Positions 25,293-35,176 of a DNA stretch of 64,000 bases are shown piece by piece. The first letter of the stretch is position 1. Every line of letters begins with the position of its first letter. Made by a program: the position numbers and the translations under genes. Source of the DNA: Marinomonas agarivorans (lineage in GTDB: Bacteria; Pseudomonadota; Gammaproteobacteria; Pseudomonadales; Marinomonadaceae); the NCBI GenBank assembly GCA_002173415.2, contig NHNK02000003.1:1-64000 (forward strand), in the 5' to 3' direction. The notes under the pieces are model-generated. The model saw only the letters and a program-made list of their open reading frames with translations, was not told where the DNA came from and made no database searches.

Positions 25293-26963
25293 TTACTGTA
25301 GCTGCACATTGTTAAGCATTTCTCTAGCGTGCGCCATCGTTTGTTCTGTTAACTCAATACCGCCCAGTAAACGCGCAATTTCTGTTGCTCTTTCTGATTC
25401 ATGTAATGCCTGAATTTGCGAGGAGGTTTGTTCGTCGACCACTTGCTTGCTGACCATGAGGTGTTGGTGACCTTGTGCGGCGACTTGCGCTAAGTGCGTT
25501 ACACAGAAAATCTGCCCGCGGCTTCCAACGGCCCTTAGCATGCGGCCTACCACTTCAGCGATGCCACCACTAATACCGACATCTACTTCATCAAATATTA
25601 AGGTAGGAATAGTTGAGGTATGCGCGGTAACAACTTGAATGCCTAAACTAATACGAGACAACTCACCACCTGAGGCAACTTTACGAATTGGTTGCGCTGG
25701 CTGACCAGGGTTCGAGGCAATCATAAATTCAACCTCTTCAAAGCCGTTGGCGGATACTTGTTCCAACGGTAGACAATCAATATGGAAACGAGCATGGGGC
25801 ATGCCTAATCCTTGAATTTGTGTTTCTACCTCTTTGGCTAATATCTCTTTAGTTTGAATGCGTTTTTCTGTCAGTGTTGTTGCCAAACTAGTTAGCTCTT
25901 GATAGGCCTCTTCTTCCTGTTCTTTAAGCTGTTCAAGATTGCTGGTATCGCCAGTAAGTAAAGCTAATTCATTCGCAATATTGGTTGCCAGCATTAACAA
26001 TTGATCGGGTAATACTTTATGTTTGCGTGCCGTTTCATAGATCAGGCTCAAACGACTCTCTACTTCCTGAAGTCGTTCAGGATTCTGTTCCAAGCTGTCT
26101 TGATAAGATTGTAAAGATGCACAAGCTTCTTCAACCTGAATAATGGATTCGTTTAATAAATCGATGGCGTTTTCTAATGATTCTGGTTTGGGGTGAATCT
26201 TACTTGCTGCTTGTAATGCATAGTGGAGCATATTACGAGCGTTGGCTGATTCATCGTTTGTTAACACCTGCATCGCCTGATAAGACTGATGTTGAGCGTC
26301 GGCAATGTTAGCTAAGAATGCCTGTTCCTTTTCTAATTGCTCTATTTCATTTTCTTGTAACGCCAGTTGATCTAATTCCTGCATCTGATATGACAATAGT
26401 TGAATGCGTGCTTCTTGATCATTCGATTGATTTTGTAAGTTTGCTAGACGTTCTTTTAACTTACGCCAGTCATAAAATTTCGCTTTGACCGTGTCGGCTA
26501 GACGGGTTAGTTTGCCATATTCATCAACTTGCTGACGTTGAGCATCCTTTTTAAGCAAAGATTGGTGTTCATGTTGTCCATGAATGTTGACTAATTGCGA
26601 ACCAATGAATTTCAGGTCACTTAACGGTGATTGGCGGCCATTAATATAGGCCTTTGATTTGCCTTCTTTAGTGATCACACGGCGTAGGATGCATTGCTCA
26701 TCATTTTCCAAATCATGTTCTGTTAGCCAGCTTGTTACATCGGGGTAGGATTGAATATCAAAAGTAACACTGATATCCGCTTTATCTTGTCCATGCCTAA
26801 CGACTTTACTGTCTGTACGAGCACCTAGGCAAAGAGAAAGAGCGTCAACCATAATGGACTTTCCTGCGCCTGTTTCACCTGAAACCACTGTCATGCCTTG
26901 TTTAAATTCGAGCTCCAGTGTTTCCACGATGGCAAAATTTTTAATAGTGATATTGGTTAACAT
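25293..26963 (-). CDS. recN: DNA repair protein RecN
   Basis: 556 residues, standard SMC-like length. Walker A GETGAGKSIMVDAL follows the start MLTNITIKNFAIVE. A long coiled coil holds the middle. The C terminus has the ABC signature ASGGELSRISLGIQV, Walker B TLIFDEVDVGISG and the H-loop FCVTHLAQVAAQGH. It acts in double-strand break repair. A near-perfect LexA box lies about 110 bases upstream, in keeping with SOS control of recN. Confidence 0.97.
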   Translation of the reverse strand: MLTNITIKNFAIVETLELEFKQGMTVVSGETGAGKSIMVDALSLCLGARTDSKVVRHGQDKADISVTFDIQSYPDVTSWLTEHDLENDEQCILRRVITKEGKSKAYINGRQSPLSDLKFIGSQLVNIHGQHEHQSLLKKDAQRQQVDEYGKLTRLADTVKAKFYDWRKLKERLANLQNQSNDQEARIQLLSYQMQELDQLALQENEIEQLEKEQAFLANIADAQHQSYQAMQVLTNDESANARNMLHYALQAASKIHPKPESLENAIDLLNESIIQVEEACASLQSYQDSLEQNPERLQEVESRLSLIYETARKHKVLPDQLLMLATNIANELALLTGDTSNLEQLKEQEEEAYQELTSLATTLTEKRIQTKEILAKEVETQIQGLGMPHARFHIDCLPLEQVSANGFEEVEFMIASNPGQPAQPIRKVASGGELSRISLGIQVVTAHTSTIPTLIFDEVDVGISGGIAEVVGRMLRAVGSRGQIFCVTHLAQVAAQGHQHLMVSKQVVDEQTSSQIQALHESERATEIARLLGGIELTEQTMAHAREMLNNVQLQ

Positions 26964-27074
26964 GACAGTTCCTGCTTCCTTATAGAGTAGAAAATTTAAG
27001 GTCTCTATCAGATAAATTAAGGAGATGGCTAATACGTTAAATGAAGTTATTTAGTGCCTGTTTATATAATTTAT

Positions 27075-27090
27075 CTGTATTTATATACAG
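27075..27090. promoter_or_regulatory. LexA (SOS) box upstream of recN
   Basis: CTGTATTTATATACAG fits the CTGT-N8-ACAG consensus with an AT-rich core, 112 bases before the recN start codon. The rest of the 26964-27297 gap is AT-rich promoter DNA, including the grpE heat-shock promoter. Confidence 0.8.
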
Positions 27091-27172
27091 TGTATGTATG
27101 TTTGTACAGAGTTTATTCCATATTATTTTACTTAAATGTGTAAAAAAGGTGGTGATTTAATCAAAAAAAGTG

Positions 27173-27199
27173 TTGAAAGCTACATCAACGGCCCCATAT
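27173..27199 (+). promoter_or_regulatory. Sigma-32 heat-shock promoter of grpE
   Basis: TTGAAA (27173-27178), a 13-base spacer, then CCCCATAT (27192-27199): a close match to the sigma-32 consensus CTTGAAA-N13-15-CCCCATNT. It lies about 100 bases before the grpE start. Confidence 0.85.
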
Positions 27200-27297
27200 A
27201 TGCCACACATTACATAAGGTTAATTTTGTTAGGTGGCTGAGAAGCCGTTATCTGATAGAACAACAGAGTAATTCATCTTTTTATCTGGAGCTAAATC

Positions 27298-27855
27298 GTG
27301 AGTACTGATGAAGTAATAAAAGATCAAGACGAGGTGCTTGAAGACACAACAGAAGCAGAACAAGAAGCTGTGAGTGAAGAGGTTGAAAGCGCAGAAGGTG
27401 CTGAACTGGAAGCAGCTCTTGCCGATGTTGCTAAGTATAAAGAAGAAGCACTTAGGGCTCAGGCCGATGCACAAAATACGCGGCGCCGTGCTGAAATGGA
27501 TGTGGAAAAAGCCCATAAATTTGGTTTAGAGAAGTTTGCCAAAGACATTATTACTGTCGCGGATAACCTTGAACGCGCTTTAGCATCTTCTGACGAAGCT
27601 GAGGGTGTAGAAGGCAGCATGAGAGAAGGTGTTGAATTGACTTTGAAAGGTTTAATAGAAACCTTGGCACGTTTTGAAATTAAACCAGTAGATCCTCATA
27701 GTGAGCCATTCAATCCAGAGTTTCATCAAGCGATGACAATGGTGCCTAATCCAGATCTTGAACCAAATACAGTGATGGATGTGATTCAAAAAGGTTACAC
27801 CTTGCATGGCAGATTATTGAGACCTGCAATGGTTGTGGTATCGAGCGCAGCATAA
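27298..27855 (+). CDS. grpE: Nucleotide exchange factor GrpE
   Basis: 185 residues with a GTG start after CTGGAGCTAAATC. The N-terminal 40 residues are acidic and disordered, followed by a long coiled coil ([42 protein letters not shown]) and the beta-wing domain with the signature ending [13 protein letters not shown]. It releases ADP from DnaK. First of the grpE-dnaK-dnaJ group. Confidence 0.97.
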   Translation: MSTDEVIKDQDEVLEDTTEAEQEAVSEEVESAEGAELEAALADVAKYKEEALRAQADAQNTRRRAEMDVEKAHKFGLEKFAKDIITVADNLERALASSDEAEGVEGSMREGVELTLKGLIETLARFEIKPVDPHSEPFNPEFHQAMTMVPNPDLEPNTVMDVIQKGYTLHGRLLRPAMVVVSSAA

Positions 27856-27879
27856 AATAGCGTCATTTTTTTGACACTT

Positions 27880-27910
27880 GGTGCTTGAAAGAGAAAAAAG
27901 CACCCCAAAA
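27880..27910 (+). promoter_or_regulatory. Second sigma-32-like promoter or hairpin before dnaK
   Basis: CTTGAAA (27884-27890), a 12-base spacer and CCCCAAAA (27903-27910) resemble a heat-shock promoter. The same bases form an inverted repeat GGTGCTT/AAGCACC. No T run follows, so promoter or mRNA-processing hairpin is more likely than terminator. Confidence 0.45.
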
Positions 27911-27965
27911 TAGATAAGTAAATTAGACAATTGCATAGATAAAATTTTTATTGGAGAACATGACA

Positions 27966-29885
27966 ATGGGTAAAATCATTGGTATCGATTTAGGAACAAC
28001 AAACTCTTGTGTTGCTGTTTTGGATAACGGCAAAGCGCGTGTTATTGAGAACGTAGAGGGTGATCGTACCACGCCTTCTATTGTTGCTTTTGCCGATGAT
28101 GGTGAAACACTGGTTGGTCAATCAGCAAAACGTCAAGCGGTTACAAACCCTGCAAATACATTATTTGCGGTTAAACGTCTTATCGGTCGTCGTTTTGAAG
28201 ACGATGTTGTACAAAAAGACATCTCTATGGTGCCATATAAGATTGTTGCTGCTGATAATGGCGACGCTTGGGTCGAAGTAAAAGGCGAACAGAAAGCACC
28301 ACCACAAATTTCTGCTGAAGTATTGAAAAAGATGAAGAAAACAGCAGAAGACTATTTAGGTGAAGGCATTAGCGAAGCGGTTATCACAGTGCCTGCTTAC
28401 TTCAATGACTCTCAACGTCAAGCAACAAAAGACGCTGGTAAAATAGCGGGTCTTGAAGTGAAACGTATTATTAATGAGCCTACCGCTGCAGCCTTGGCTT
28501 ATGGTTTAGACAAGAACGCTGGCGACTCTACCATTGCAGTATATGACCTTGGTGGTGGTACCTTTGATATCTCTATTATCGAGATCGCGGATGTTGATGG
28601 CGAAAAACAATTTGAAGTACTTTCTACGAATGGTGACACCTTCCTAGGCGGTGAAGATTTCGATATGCGTGTTATTGAATTCCTAGCAAGTGAATTCAAA
28701 AAGCAGTCTGGTATTGATTTACACAATGATCCATTAGCTCTTCAACGTTTAAAAGAGGCGGGTGAGAAAGCCAAAGTAGAGTTGTCTTCTGCTGCACAAA
28801 CAGAAGTTAACCTACCTTACATCACGGCTGATGCGACTGGTCCTAAACACTTAAATGTGAAATTAACGCGCTCTAAGCTTGAATCTCTAGTAGAAGATTT
28901 AGTTGTTAAATCATTAGAGCCTTGCCGCCAAGCACTGAAAGATGCAGACATTGATGCGTCTGAAATTAGTGAAGTTATCCTAGTTGGTGGCCAAACTCGT
29001 ATGCCTTTGGTACAAGAGAAGGTAACAGAATTCTTTGGTAAAGAGCCACGCAAAGACGTTAACCCAGATGAAGCCGTTGCAATGGGAGCTTCTATTCAAG
29101 GTGCCGTACTTGCAGGTGATGTAAAAGACGTACTACTTCTTGATGTAACGCCTCTATCACTAGGTATCGAAACCATGGGTGGTGTTATGACTACTCTCAT
29201 TGAGAAGAACACAACAATTCCAACGAAAAAATCGCAAATCTTCTCGACAGCAGATGACAACCAAAGTGCGGTAACAATTCACGCGGTACAGGGTGAGCGT
29301 AAGCAGGCGGCACAAAATAAATCACTGGGTCGCTTTGACTTGGCAGATATTCCACCTGCACCACGTGGTGTGCCTCAGATTGAAGTAAGCTTTGATATTG
29401 ATGCGAATGGTATTCTAAGTGTTTCTGCAAAAGACAAAGCAACAGGTAAAGAGCAATCTATCGTTATTAAGGCGTCTTCAGGGTTAAGCGATGAAGAAGT
29501 CGAAAAAATGGTACAAGATGCCGAAGCAAATGCAGATGAGGATCGTAAGTTCGAAGAGCTTGTTCAAGTTCGCAATACAGCAGACGGTATGATTCACGCA
29601 ACTCGCAAAACGTTAACTGAAGCAGGCGATAAAGCCTCTGCGGAAGAAAAAGAAGCAATCGAAAAAGCAATCAGTGAGCTGGAAGAAGCATTAACTGGCA
29701 ATGATAAAGACGCTATTGAAGAGAAAACCAATGCGTTAACTCAAGCATCTGGTTCATTAGCTCAGAAAATGTATGAGGAAAATGCACAAGCGGCTGATGC
29801 CGGTGCAGCTGACGCTGGTGCTCAACAACCTCAAGATGATGCCGTTGATGCCGAGTTTGAAGAAGTAAAAGACGATAAAAAATAA
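27966..29885 (+). CDS. dnaK: Chaperone DnaK (Hsp70)
   Basis: 639 residues from the ATG at 27966, nine bases after GGAG, giving the standard [18 protein letters not shown] start. The ATPase domain includes [16 protein letters not shown] and [14 protein letters not shown]. The substrate domain begins [20 protein letters not shown]. The C terminus ends with the EEVKDDKK-type acidic tail after an Ala/Gln-rich linker. Central ATP-dependent chaperone, working with DnaJ and GrpE. Confidence 0.98.
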   Translation: MGKIIGIDLGTTNSCVAVLDNGKARVIENVEGDRTTPSIVAFADDGETLVGQSAKRQAVTNPANTLFAVKRLIGRRFEDDVVQKDISMVPYKIVAADNGDAWVEVKGEQKAPPQISAEVLKKMKKTAEDYLGEGISEAVITVPAYFNDSQRQATKDAGKIAGLEVKRIINEPTAAALAYGLDKNAGDSTIAVYDLGGGTFDISIIEIADVDGEKQFEVLSTNGDTFLGGEDFDMRVIEFLASEFKKQSGIDLHNDPLALQRLKEAGEKAKVELSSAAQTEVNLPYITADATGPKHLNVKLTRSKLESLVEDLVVKSLEPCRQALKDADIDASEISEVILVGGQTRMPLVQEKVTEFFGKEPRKDVNPDEAVAMGASIQGAVLAGDVKDVLLLDVTPLSLGIETMGGVMTTLIEKNTTIPTKKSQIFSTADDNQSAVTIHAVQGERKQAAQNKSLGRFDLADIPPAPRGVPQIEVSFDIDANGILSVSAKDKATGKEQSIVIKASSGLSDEEVEKMVQDAEANADEDRKFEELVQVRNTADGMIHATRKTLTEAGDKASAEEKEAIEKAISELEEALTGNDKDAIEEKTNALTQASGSLAQKMYEENAQAADAGAADAGAQQPQDDAVDAEFEEVKDDKK

Positions 29886-29927
29886 TGTTCTAGGCGCCCT
29901 TTTTAGGGCTCTAAGTTTATCGTTATC

Positions 29928-29958
29928 AAACACGGTTTTCGGACCGTGTTTTGTTGTT
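29928..29958 (+). terminator. Hairpin between dnaK and dnaJ
   Basis: AACACGGT (29929-29936) / ACCGTGTT (29943-29950) followed by TTGTTGTTTTTT. Likely a partial terminator that lowers dnaJ expression relative to dnaK. Confidence 0.8.
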
Positions 29959-30002
29959 TTTTCCAATAAGTAATTACCTTTACTGCCCAGGATAGCCTGT
30001 TT

Positions 30003-31124
30003 ATGAGCAAAAGAGATTATTATGAAGTGCTTGGCGTAGAGCGTGGCGCAGATAAGAAAGATATTAAGAAAAAATATCGATCGCTAGCAAACAAATATCA
30101 CCCTGATAAGAACCCTAATGATGCCGATGCATTAGAAAAATTTAAAGAAATTGCAGAAGCATATGAAGTACTTTCTTCCGATGAAAAGCGGGAAATGTAT
30201 GATCGTTTTGGCCATGAAGGTGTAAATGGTCAAGCCGGTGGACATGGTGGAGCTGGTGGCTTCGGGGATATCTTTGGTGATGTTTTCGGTGATATTTTTG
30301 GCGGAGCAGGTGGCGGTAGCCGCTCTCGTCGTGGCTCCGACTTACGTTATACCCTTGAATTAACGCTAGAACAGGCCGTATGGGGATGTGACGAGAAAAT
30401 TCGTATCCCCACGCTCGTCGACTGTAAAAAGTGTGACGGCTCTGGCGCTAAACCAGGCACGAAGCCAATTACTTGTCAGACCTGCCAAGGTGCGGGTCAG
30501 GTTCGTATGTCACAAGGCTTTTTCTCTGTACAGCAGACTTGTCCACAATGTCATGGATCAGGACAAATTATTGCTGACCCTTGTAATGCCTGTCACGGCC
30601 AAGGTAGAACCCAAGAGTACAAAACTCTTTCTGTTAAAATTCCTGCGGGAGTCGATACAGGAGACCGTATCCGTTTATCAGGTGAAGGTGAGGCCGGTGG
30701 TCCTGGTGCTCCAGCAGGAGACTTGTTTGTACAGGTTTCAGTGAAGCGCCATGCGATTTTTGAGCGTGATGGCGCGAACTTGCATTGTGATGTGCCGATC
30801 AGCTTTACCACAGCTGCATTAGGCGGTGAAATAGATGTCCCCACACTTGATGGCAGAGTGCGCCTTAAAGTAACGCCAGAATGTCAAACAGGGAAATTGT
30901 TTAGACTACGTGGCAAAGGTGTGAAGCCTGTCCGTGGTGGCGCTGTAGGCGATTTGATTTGCCGAGTGGTTGTGGAAACTCCTGTGAAGTTAACAGAAAA
31001 GCAAAAAGAACTGTTAAGAGAATTAGAACAGGAAATGAACAATGGTGGAGATCACTCCCATTCTCCGAAACAGAAAAGCTGGTTTGATGGTGTTAAAAAC
31101 TTTTTTGATGATATCAAAAAGTAA
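30003..31124 (+). CDS. dnaJ: Co-chaperone DnaJ
   Basis: 373 residues. J domain with the HPD motif ([10 protein letters not shown]), Gly/Phe-rich region with [14 protein letters not shown], four CxxCxGxG zinc repeats ([32 protein letters not shown]) and the C-terminal substrate domains. It stimulates DnaK ATPase. Confidence 0.98.
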   Translation: MSKRDYYEVLGVERGADKKDIKKKYRSLANKYHPDKNPNDADALEKFKEIAEAYEVLSSDEKREMYDRFGHEGVNGQAGGHGGAGGFGDIFGDVFGDIFGGAGGGSRSRRGSDLRYTLELTLEQAVWGCDEKIRIPTLVDCKKCDGSGAKPGTKPITCQTCQGAGQVRMSQGFFSVQQTCPQCHGSGQIIADPCNACHGQGRTQEYKTLSVKIPAGVDTGDRIRLSGEGEAGGPGAPAGDLFVQVSVKRHAIFERDGANLHCDVPISFTTAALGGEIDVPTLDGRVRLKVTPECQTGKLFRLRGKGVKPVRGGAVGDLICRVVVETPVKLTEKQKELLRELEQEMNNGGDHSHSPKQKSWFDGVKNFFDDIKK

Positions 31125-31142
31125 TTTTAGTTAAGCCCACTA

Positions 31143-31180
31143 AAACCTCTTTCAATTGCATATTGGAAGAGGTTTTTTTA
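31143..31180 (+). terminator. dnaJ terminator
   Basis: A long stem from AAACCTCTT (31143-31151) and AAGAGGTTT (31167-31175), extended by CAAT/ATTG, ending in a T run. Confidence 0.9.
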
Positions 31181-31192
31181 TGGCATTAAAAC

Positions 31193-31220
31193 AAAAAAGC
31201 CTTGTCATTAGACAAGGCTT
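31193..31220 (-). terminator. Terminator of the cytochrome c gene
   Basis: AAGCCTTGT (31197-31205) / ACAAGGCTT (31212-31220), with an A run before it that is a U run on the minus strand. Confidence 0.85.
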
Positions 31221-31226
31221 ATAATG

Positions 31227-31268
31227 CTAACAGTAGTAACTCTCTAACAGTCTAACAGTAGTAACTCT
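31227..31268. repeat. 17-bp direct repeat, 25-bp period
   Basis: CTAACAGTAGTAACTCT at 31227-31243 and 31252-31268, between the terminator and the end of the cytochrome gene. Confidence 0.8.
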
Positions 31269-31290
31269 AACCCTAGCACTAAAGAAGAGG

Positions 31291-31740
31291 CTATTTGCTG
31301 TTATTTACCATATATTCAACAGTGACTTGAATTTCTTCGTCAGAGCAATCACCACACGTACCACGCGCCGGCATAGCATTAATGCCATTGATTGCATTAG
31401 TAACGATTGTACTCATGCCTTTTGCAACACGTGGCGCCCAGTCACCAGCATTACCGAATTTAGGCGCACCAGCAACTCCGACAGAGTGACAAGCGATACA
31501 GAATTGCCCATAAATGGCTTCGCCACTACGAGGGCCACTTGATGTTGTTGCCGCAGCAGCCGAAGCAACTTCGCACTCTTGACCAGCAACGCACACACTA
31601 CCAACAGGGGTTATACGACTGGTAATTTCCTCAGGGCTTTGTCCATAGGCATGAGCTGTTGAACTTAAAATCGCTGAGAAGGCTGTGATACTTAATAAAC
31701 TGAATACTTTTCTATTAAAACAATGCGCAACTAGGCTCAC
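31291..31740 (-). CDS. Cytochrome c5-family monohaem protein
   Basis: 149 residues from a GTG at 31740, chosen because GAGGA lies eight bases upstream and a good Sec signal peptide follows (cleavage after STAHA). The haem motif is CIACH, with a probable distal methionine in INAMPARG. The c5-type C-terminal CGDCSDEEIQVTVEYMV is present. An extra Cys pair (VCVAGQEC) precedes the haem domain. Periplasmic electron carrier. Confidence 0.88.
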   Translation of the reverse strand: MSLVAHCFNRKVFSLLSITAFSAILSSTAHAYGQSPEEITSRITPVGSVCVAGQECEVASAAAATTSSGPRSGEAIYGQFCIACHSVGVAGAPKFGNAGDWAPRVAKGMSTIVTNAINGINAMPARGTCGDCSDEEIQVTVEYMVNNSK

Positions 31741-32063
31741 AATTATTATCCTCAAGTAAAGCGTTATATAAAATATAAAGTTAAAAACAGTATAACGGGA
31801 AATAGAAAAACGCGAAATAAACATCATAGAGAAAAGCAGAGAAAACCTTCATAAATCAAAGAAAAATGTAAGAATGATTCCCATTTATCTTCAAAATGTA
31901 TTGGAGTGGTGTTTTTCTACGCAAATCAATCTTTAAGCTTGATTTATGGTGCCACAAAGTAAGTAAATTTTCGGCTGATAAAAATCCTTCTAGCCTATGG
32001 TTAAGCATGGGTAAGCTGTCATACAATGAGAGGCAGTAGTTAATAAAAATGAGGAATATGTGA

Positions 32064-33059
32064 ATGGCCGAGTTTGGTACCGTTTTTATACCGAAAATGA
32101 CACAAGCGAGTTTTTCTAACAATGCTTGGAGTGATATTTCTGTTGTGCCAGTAGATAAATTGGAATTGCATGCAGGCGCTCACGTCTTGCATTACTCCAG
32201 CACGTGCTTTGAAGGGCTAAAAGCATTTCGACACGAAGACGGTTCGGTCAATATATTTCGTATGGACGCAAACATTGCACGACTAAGGCAAAGCTCTCGC
32301 ATCTTAGGTCTACCAGATTTTGATGACAAAATGGCGGCGGATATGATTGTACAAATCGTCAAAGAGTACGCCGATCAAACGCCTGAGCCGCCAGGGTCTA
32401 TGTACATCCGTCCGACGCATATCGGCACGGAAGCGGCAATCGGCAAAGCGTCTGCCCCTTCTTTATCTTCGTTGTTGTATGTTTTGTTGTCGCCAGTAGG
32501 GGATTACTTCGCTGGCGGAACAAAAGAGTTGCGTGTTTTATTGGAAGAAGATGGCATGCGCTGCGCCCCTCATATGGGCATGGTAAAAAGCGGTGGTAAC
32601 TATGCCAGTGCGTTAGCGCCTATATCCGCAGCGCGTGAAAAATACCAAGCAGACCAAATTCTATTTTGCCCAAATGGGGATGTACAGGAAACCGGTGCGG
32701 CCAACTTCATTTTAATTGATGGCAACGAAATTATTACCAAAGCACTGGATACTAGCTTCTTACATGGCATTACTCGTGACAGTTTATTAACGCTGGCGCG
32801 TGATATGGGAATGACGGTTTCGGAGCGTGACTTTACCGTTGATGAATTGATCGAACGAGCAGCAAAACCGGGTACCGAAGCTGCATTGTCGGGCACCGCC
32901 GCCGTATTAACCCCAGTTGGCACATTGATCCATAAAGGCAAAGATTATGCTGTTGGTAATGGCAAAGCTGGCCCTGTTACGGATAAGCTACGACAAACAC
33001 TGAACCACCTGCAATGGGGCAAAACAGCCGACAAATACGGCTGGCTCACAAAAGTGTGA
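32064..33059 (+). CDS. ilvE: Branched-chain amino acid aminotransferase
   Basis: 331 residues, fold-type IV PLP enzyme. HYSSTCFEGLKAFR, the substrate-loop VGDYFAGG, the PLP lysine in MGMVKSGGNYASAL, QETGAANFI and ALSGTAAVLTPVG are all present. The last step of valine, leucine and isoleucine synthesis, or the first step of their degradation. GAGGAA precedes the ATG. No amino acid operon neighbours. Confidence 0.95.
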   Translation: MAEFGTVFIPKMTQASFSNNAWSDISVVPVDKLELHAGAHVLHYSSTCFEGLKAFRHEDGSVNIFRMDANIARLRQSSRILGLPDFDDKMAADMIVQIVKEYADQTPEPPGSMYIRPTHIGTEAAIGKASAPSLSSLLYVLLSPVGDYFAGGTKELRVLLEEDGMRCAPHMGMVKSGGNYASALAPISAAREKYQADQILFCPNGDVQETGAANFILIDGNEIITKALDTSFLHGITRDSLLTLARDMGMTVSERDFTVDELIERAAKPGTEAALSGTAAVLTPVGTLIHKGKDYAVGNGKAGPVTDKLRQTLNHLQWGKTADKYGWLTKV

Positions 33060-33123
33060 TAGCGCTTATACAGAAAAAAGTACAGAAAAAAAAGTATAGG
33101 AAAAAAGCGATTAGAAAAAGATA

Positions 33124-33636
33124 TTAGCAAAAAGCGATCACAGCGTTGGCGGATGGAACCTCTGCCTCTTTGGTCCATTTCATATGCACAGTGCCAATAG
33201 CGTTCATTTTTACATTCGAATGAATGAACGCTATTACCGCACCACAAAGCCGTTCAACGATTTGATGCAGAATAAAGGCGGCTTCGCTGTAATCCCCTTC
33301 CTGAAAATGCAACGCGAAACCCTTTTTAAGGATCATAGCTTTGCCAAACCAATGCTGAAAATCTGCCTCAGCCACTCTTCTACGTTCTGCCATTTTTTGG
33401 GCGCGCTCAGCTAGTGGCAACACCACGGGATCAGCCAATTGATATTCACCCGAGCCATACAACACAATGCTCTCACGCACCATATCTGTATAAAAAGACT
33501 GGCTTTTACTAATGCTTCGATTTACACAATGAATATCTTCCGCAATCAGATACACAGGCGTTTTCACTTCATAAAACACAGTAAAAATTAACAGCTTTTT
33601 AAAAAATGTGGATTGCATGCTGCAAAAATAACTCAA
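33124..33636 (-). pseudogene. Truncated second copy of the nucleotidyltransferase-HEPN gene
   Basis: Residues 20-130 align with the middle of the gene at 4983-5960: EVKTPVYLIAEDI, YTDMVRESIVLYGSG, EADFQHWFGKA and QEGDYSEAAFILHQIVERL match corresponding blocks there. The N-terminal domain with the GSxxRG motif is missing, and the C-terminal half of HEPN is replaced by unrelated residues. The break coincides with a 13-bp inverted repeat. It diverges from the Fic gene. Almost certainly non-functional as a nucleotidyltransferase. Confidence 0.8.
33196..33235. repeat. Perfect 13-bp inverted repeat at the pseudogene break
   Basis: Arms AATAGCGTTCATT (33196-33208) and AATGAACGCTATT (33223-33235) around a 14-base loop. 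It sits where similarity to the intact copy is lost; it could be a rearrangement scar or small miniature element. Confidence 0.85.
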
Positions 33637-33648
33637 AAAATGTATTTA

Positions 33649-33710
33649 TTGAGATAAAAAATAAAAATCTGCTAAAATTTTCTCAATATGAAGTTTTTTT
33701 GAGATAAAAA
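33649..33710 (+). promoter_or_regulatory. Repeat operator candidate of the Fic gene
   Basis: TTGAGATAAAAA occurs at 33649-33660 and again at 33699-33710, with an inverted TCTCAA (33681-33686) between them. The second copy covers the ribosome site and first base of the start codon, so a bound protein would block expression. The Fic protein carries a C-terminal winged-helix-like region that could be the binder. Confidence 0.6.
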
Positions 33711-35074
33711 TGATTGCCCAACCGCCTAAAGAATTAATAGAGCATCCCATTACGAAAATTTATAACAATGGCGAACTCATTCTTGATTATTTGGAATACA
33801 ACGCACCTGTAGACGCTAAAGGGCGGTATTTTCATTTTGATGAAATCAAATACAGATTACCCAAACAACTAGACCCAATACTGGCGTGGTCATTAATAAA
33901 AGACACCAGAAAAAGGCAGTCACACAAGATTTATGATGCGTTTATAGGGCAGAGCTTAGCGGACGCCAGTGTATTTTTAACTCCCACCATTCAGAAAACC
34001 ATCAGTGAAGTAGACAGAAATACAACCACTGCCGCTTTAGAGTGGATGTGCAACCAAATAGGAGAACAAAAACACTTAGAGTATTTGCTAAATGACCTTG
34101 TTGAAGACGAAGCGATTAGCAGTAGTCAGCTAGAAGGCGCTGCCACCACAACCAAAGTAGCAAAAGACATGCTGAAACGAGCAAGAAAACCGAGAAACAT
34201 GGACGAAAAAATGATCCTAGGCAATTTTAAAATGATGAAATACGCTTGGGAAAATCGGCATAAAGCACTGTCTATTGATTTTATTGAGGAACTGCACCAA
34301 ATAGGTGTGGAAGGCATTAAAAATGAAAGATACAAACCCGGTGTTATTCGAACATCAGACGATGTGGTCATTGAAGACAATAATGGTGAAATAGTACACA
34401 CTCCTCCCAAAGCCGCCCACTTAAATAACCGACTTAATCGGTTAGTAGAGTGGGTTAATCAATCCCACCATAATATTGAAAATACAAACTATATACACCC
34501 CTTAGTAAAGGCCATTACATTGCATTTCCGTATCGGTTATGAGCACCCTTTTTATGATGGTAATGGTCGTGTTGCCAGAGCATTATTTTATTGGTATCTG
34601 TTTAAAAATGAATTTGCGGCTTTTCGTTATATTGCGCTTAGCGTGTTATTAAAAGAAGCCCCTGTGCAATATGGCAAGAGCTACTTGTACACTGAAACCG
34701 ATGACATGGACTTAACCTATTTTGTGGATTACCAGTGCCGTATCATCATTCGAGCCATCCAAAAATTTAAACTGTCTTATAAAGAATCGGTAGAAGCCGC
34801 TGACGCGTTTAATAAATGGCTTTGGGAGTCTGGCTTATATCGACAGCTCTCAGACAAACAAAAAACGGTTTTTCAAGTCGCTAACAGTGAAAAAGCCACC
34901 ATTTTTACGATCAATCATGTAAAAGACAATCTAGGCTGTTCTTATAATACTGCTGCGACAGTATTGAATGGATTGGTCGAGTTGCAGTTATTTGAAAAAG
35001 TAAAAGATGGACGCGAGTGGGTGTATAAAATGATTGATCAGAAGATACTGATTGGGGCTTGGAAACCGAGTTAG
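33710..35074 (+). CDS. Fic-family AMP-transferase with winged-helix C terminus
   Basis: 454 residues. The Fic core is HPFYDGNGRVAR (279-290), full consensus with catalytic His. An inhibitory motif of the (S/T)xxxE(G/N) type, SSSQLEG (137-143), lies N-terminal, so this is a class II, self-inhibited Fic. GVIRTSDDVVIEDNNGEIVHTPP is the flap and substrate region. The last about 70 residues (KATIFTINHVKDNLGCSYNTAATVLNGLVELQLFEKVKDGREWVYKM) look like a winged helix. It probably transfers AMP from ATP to a protein target; the target is unknown. Divergent from the broken HEPN copy. Confidence 0.92.
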   Translation: MIAQPPKELIEHPITKIYNNGELILDYLEYNAPVDAKGRYFHFDEIKYRLPKQLDPILAWSLIKDTRKRQSHKIYDAFIGQSLADASVFLTPTIQKTISEVDRNTTTAALEWMCNQIGEQKHLEYLLNDLVEDEAISSSQLEGAATTTKVAKDMLKRARKPRNMDEKMILGNFKMMKYAWENRHKALSIDFIEELHQIGVEGIKNERYKPGVIRTSDDVVIEDNNGEIVHTPPKAAHLNNRLNRLVEWVNQSHHNIENTNYIHPLVKAITLHFRIGYEHPFYDGNGRVARALFYWYLFKNEFAAFRYIALSVLLKEAPVQYGKSYLYTETDDMDLTYFVDYQCRIIIRAIQKFKLSYKESVEAADAFNKWLWESGLYRQLSDKQKTVFQVANSEKATIFTINHVKDNLGCSYNTAATVLNGLVELQLFEKVKDGREWVYKMIDQKILIGAWKPS

Positions 35075-35176
35075 AGAGACCTATGCCCATATCTATACCT
35101 ATCGTAATCCTCCCATCTTGACGGTTATAGCTCCCTTTTTAAGATCTTTTTAGCTCTTTTTTAGGCCTTTTTGTGA

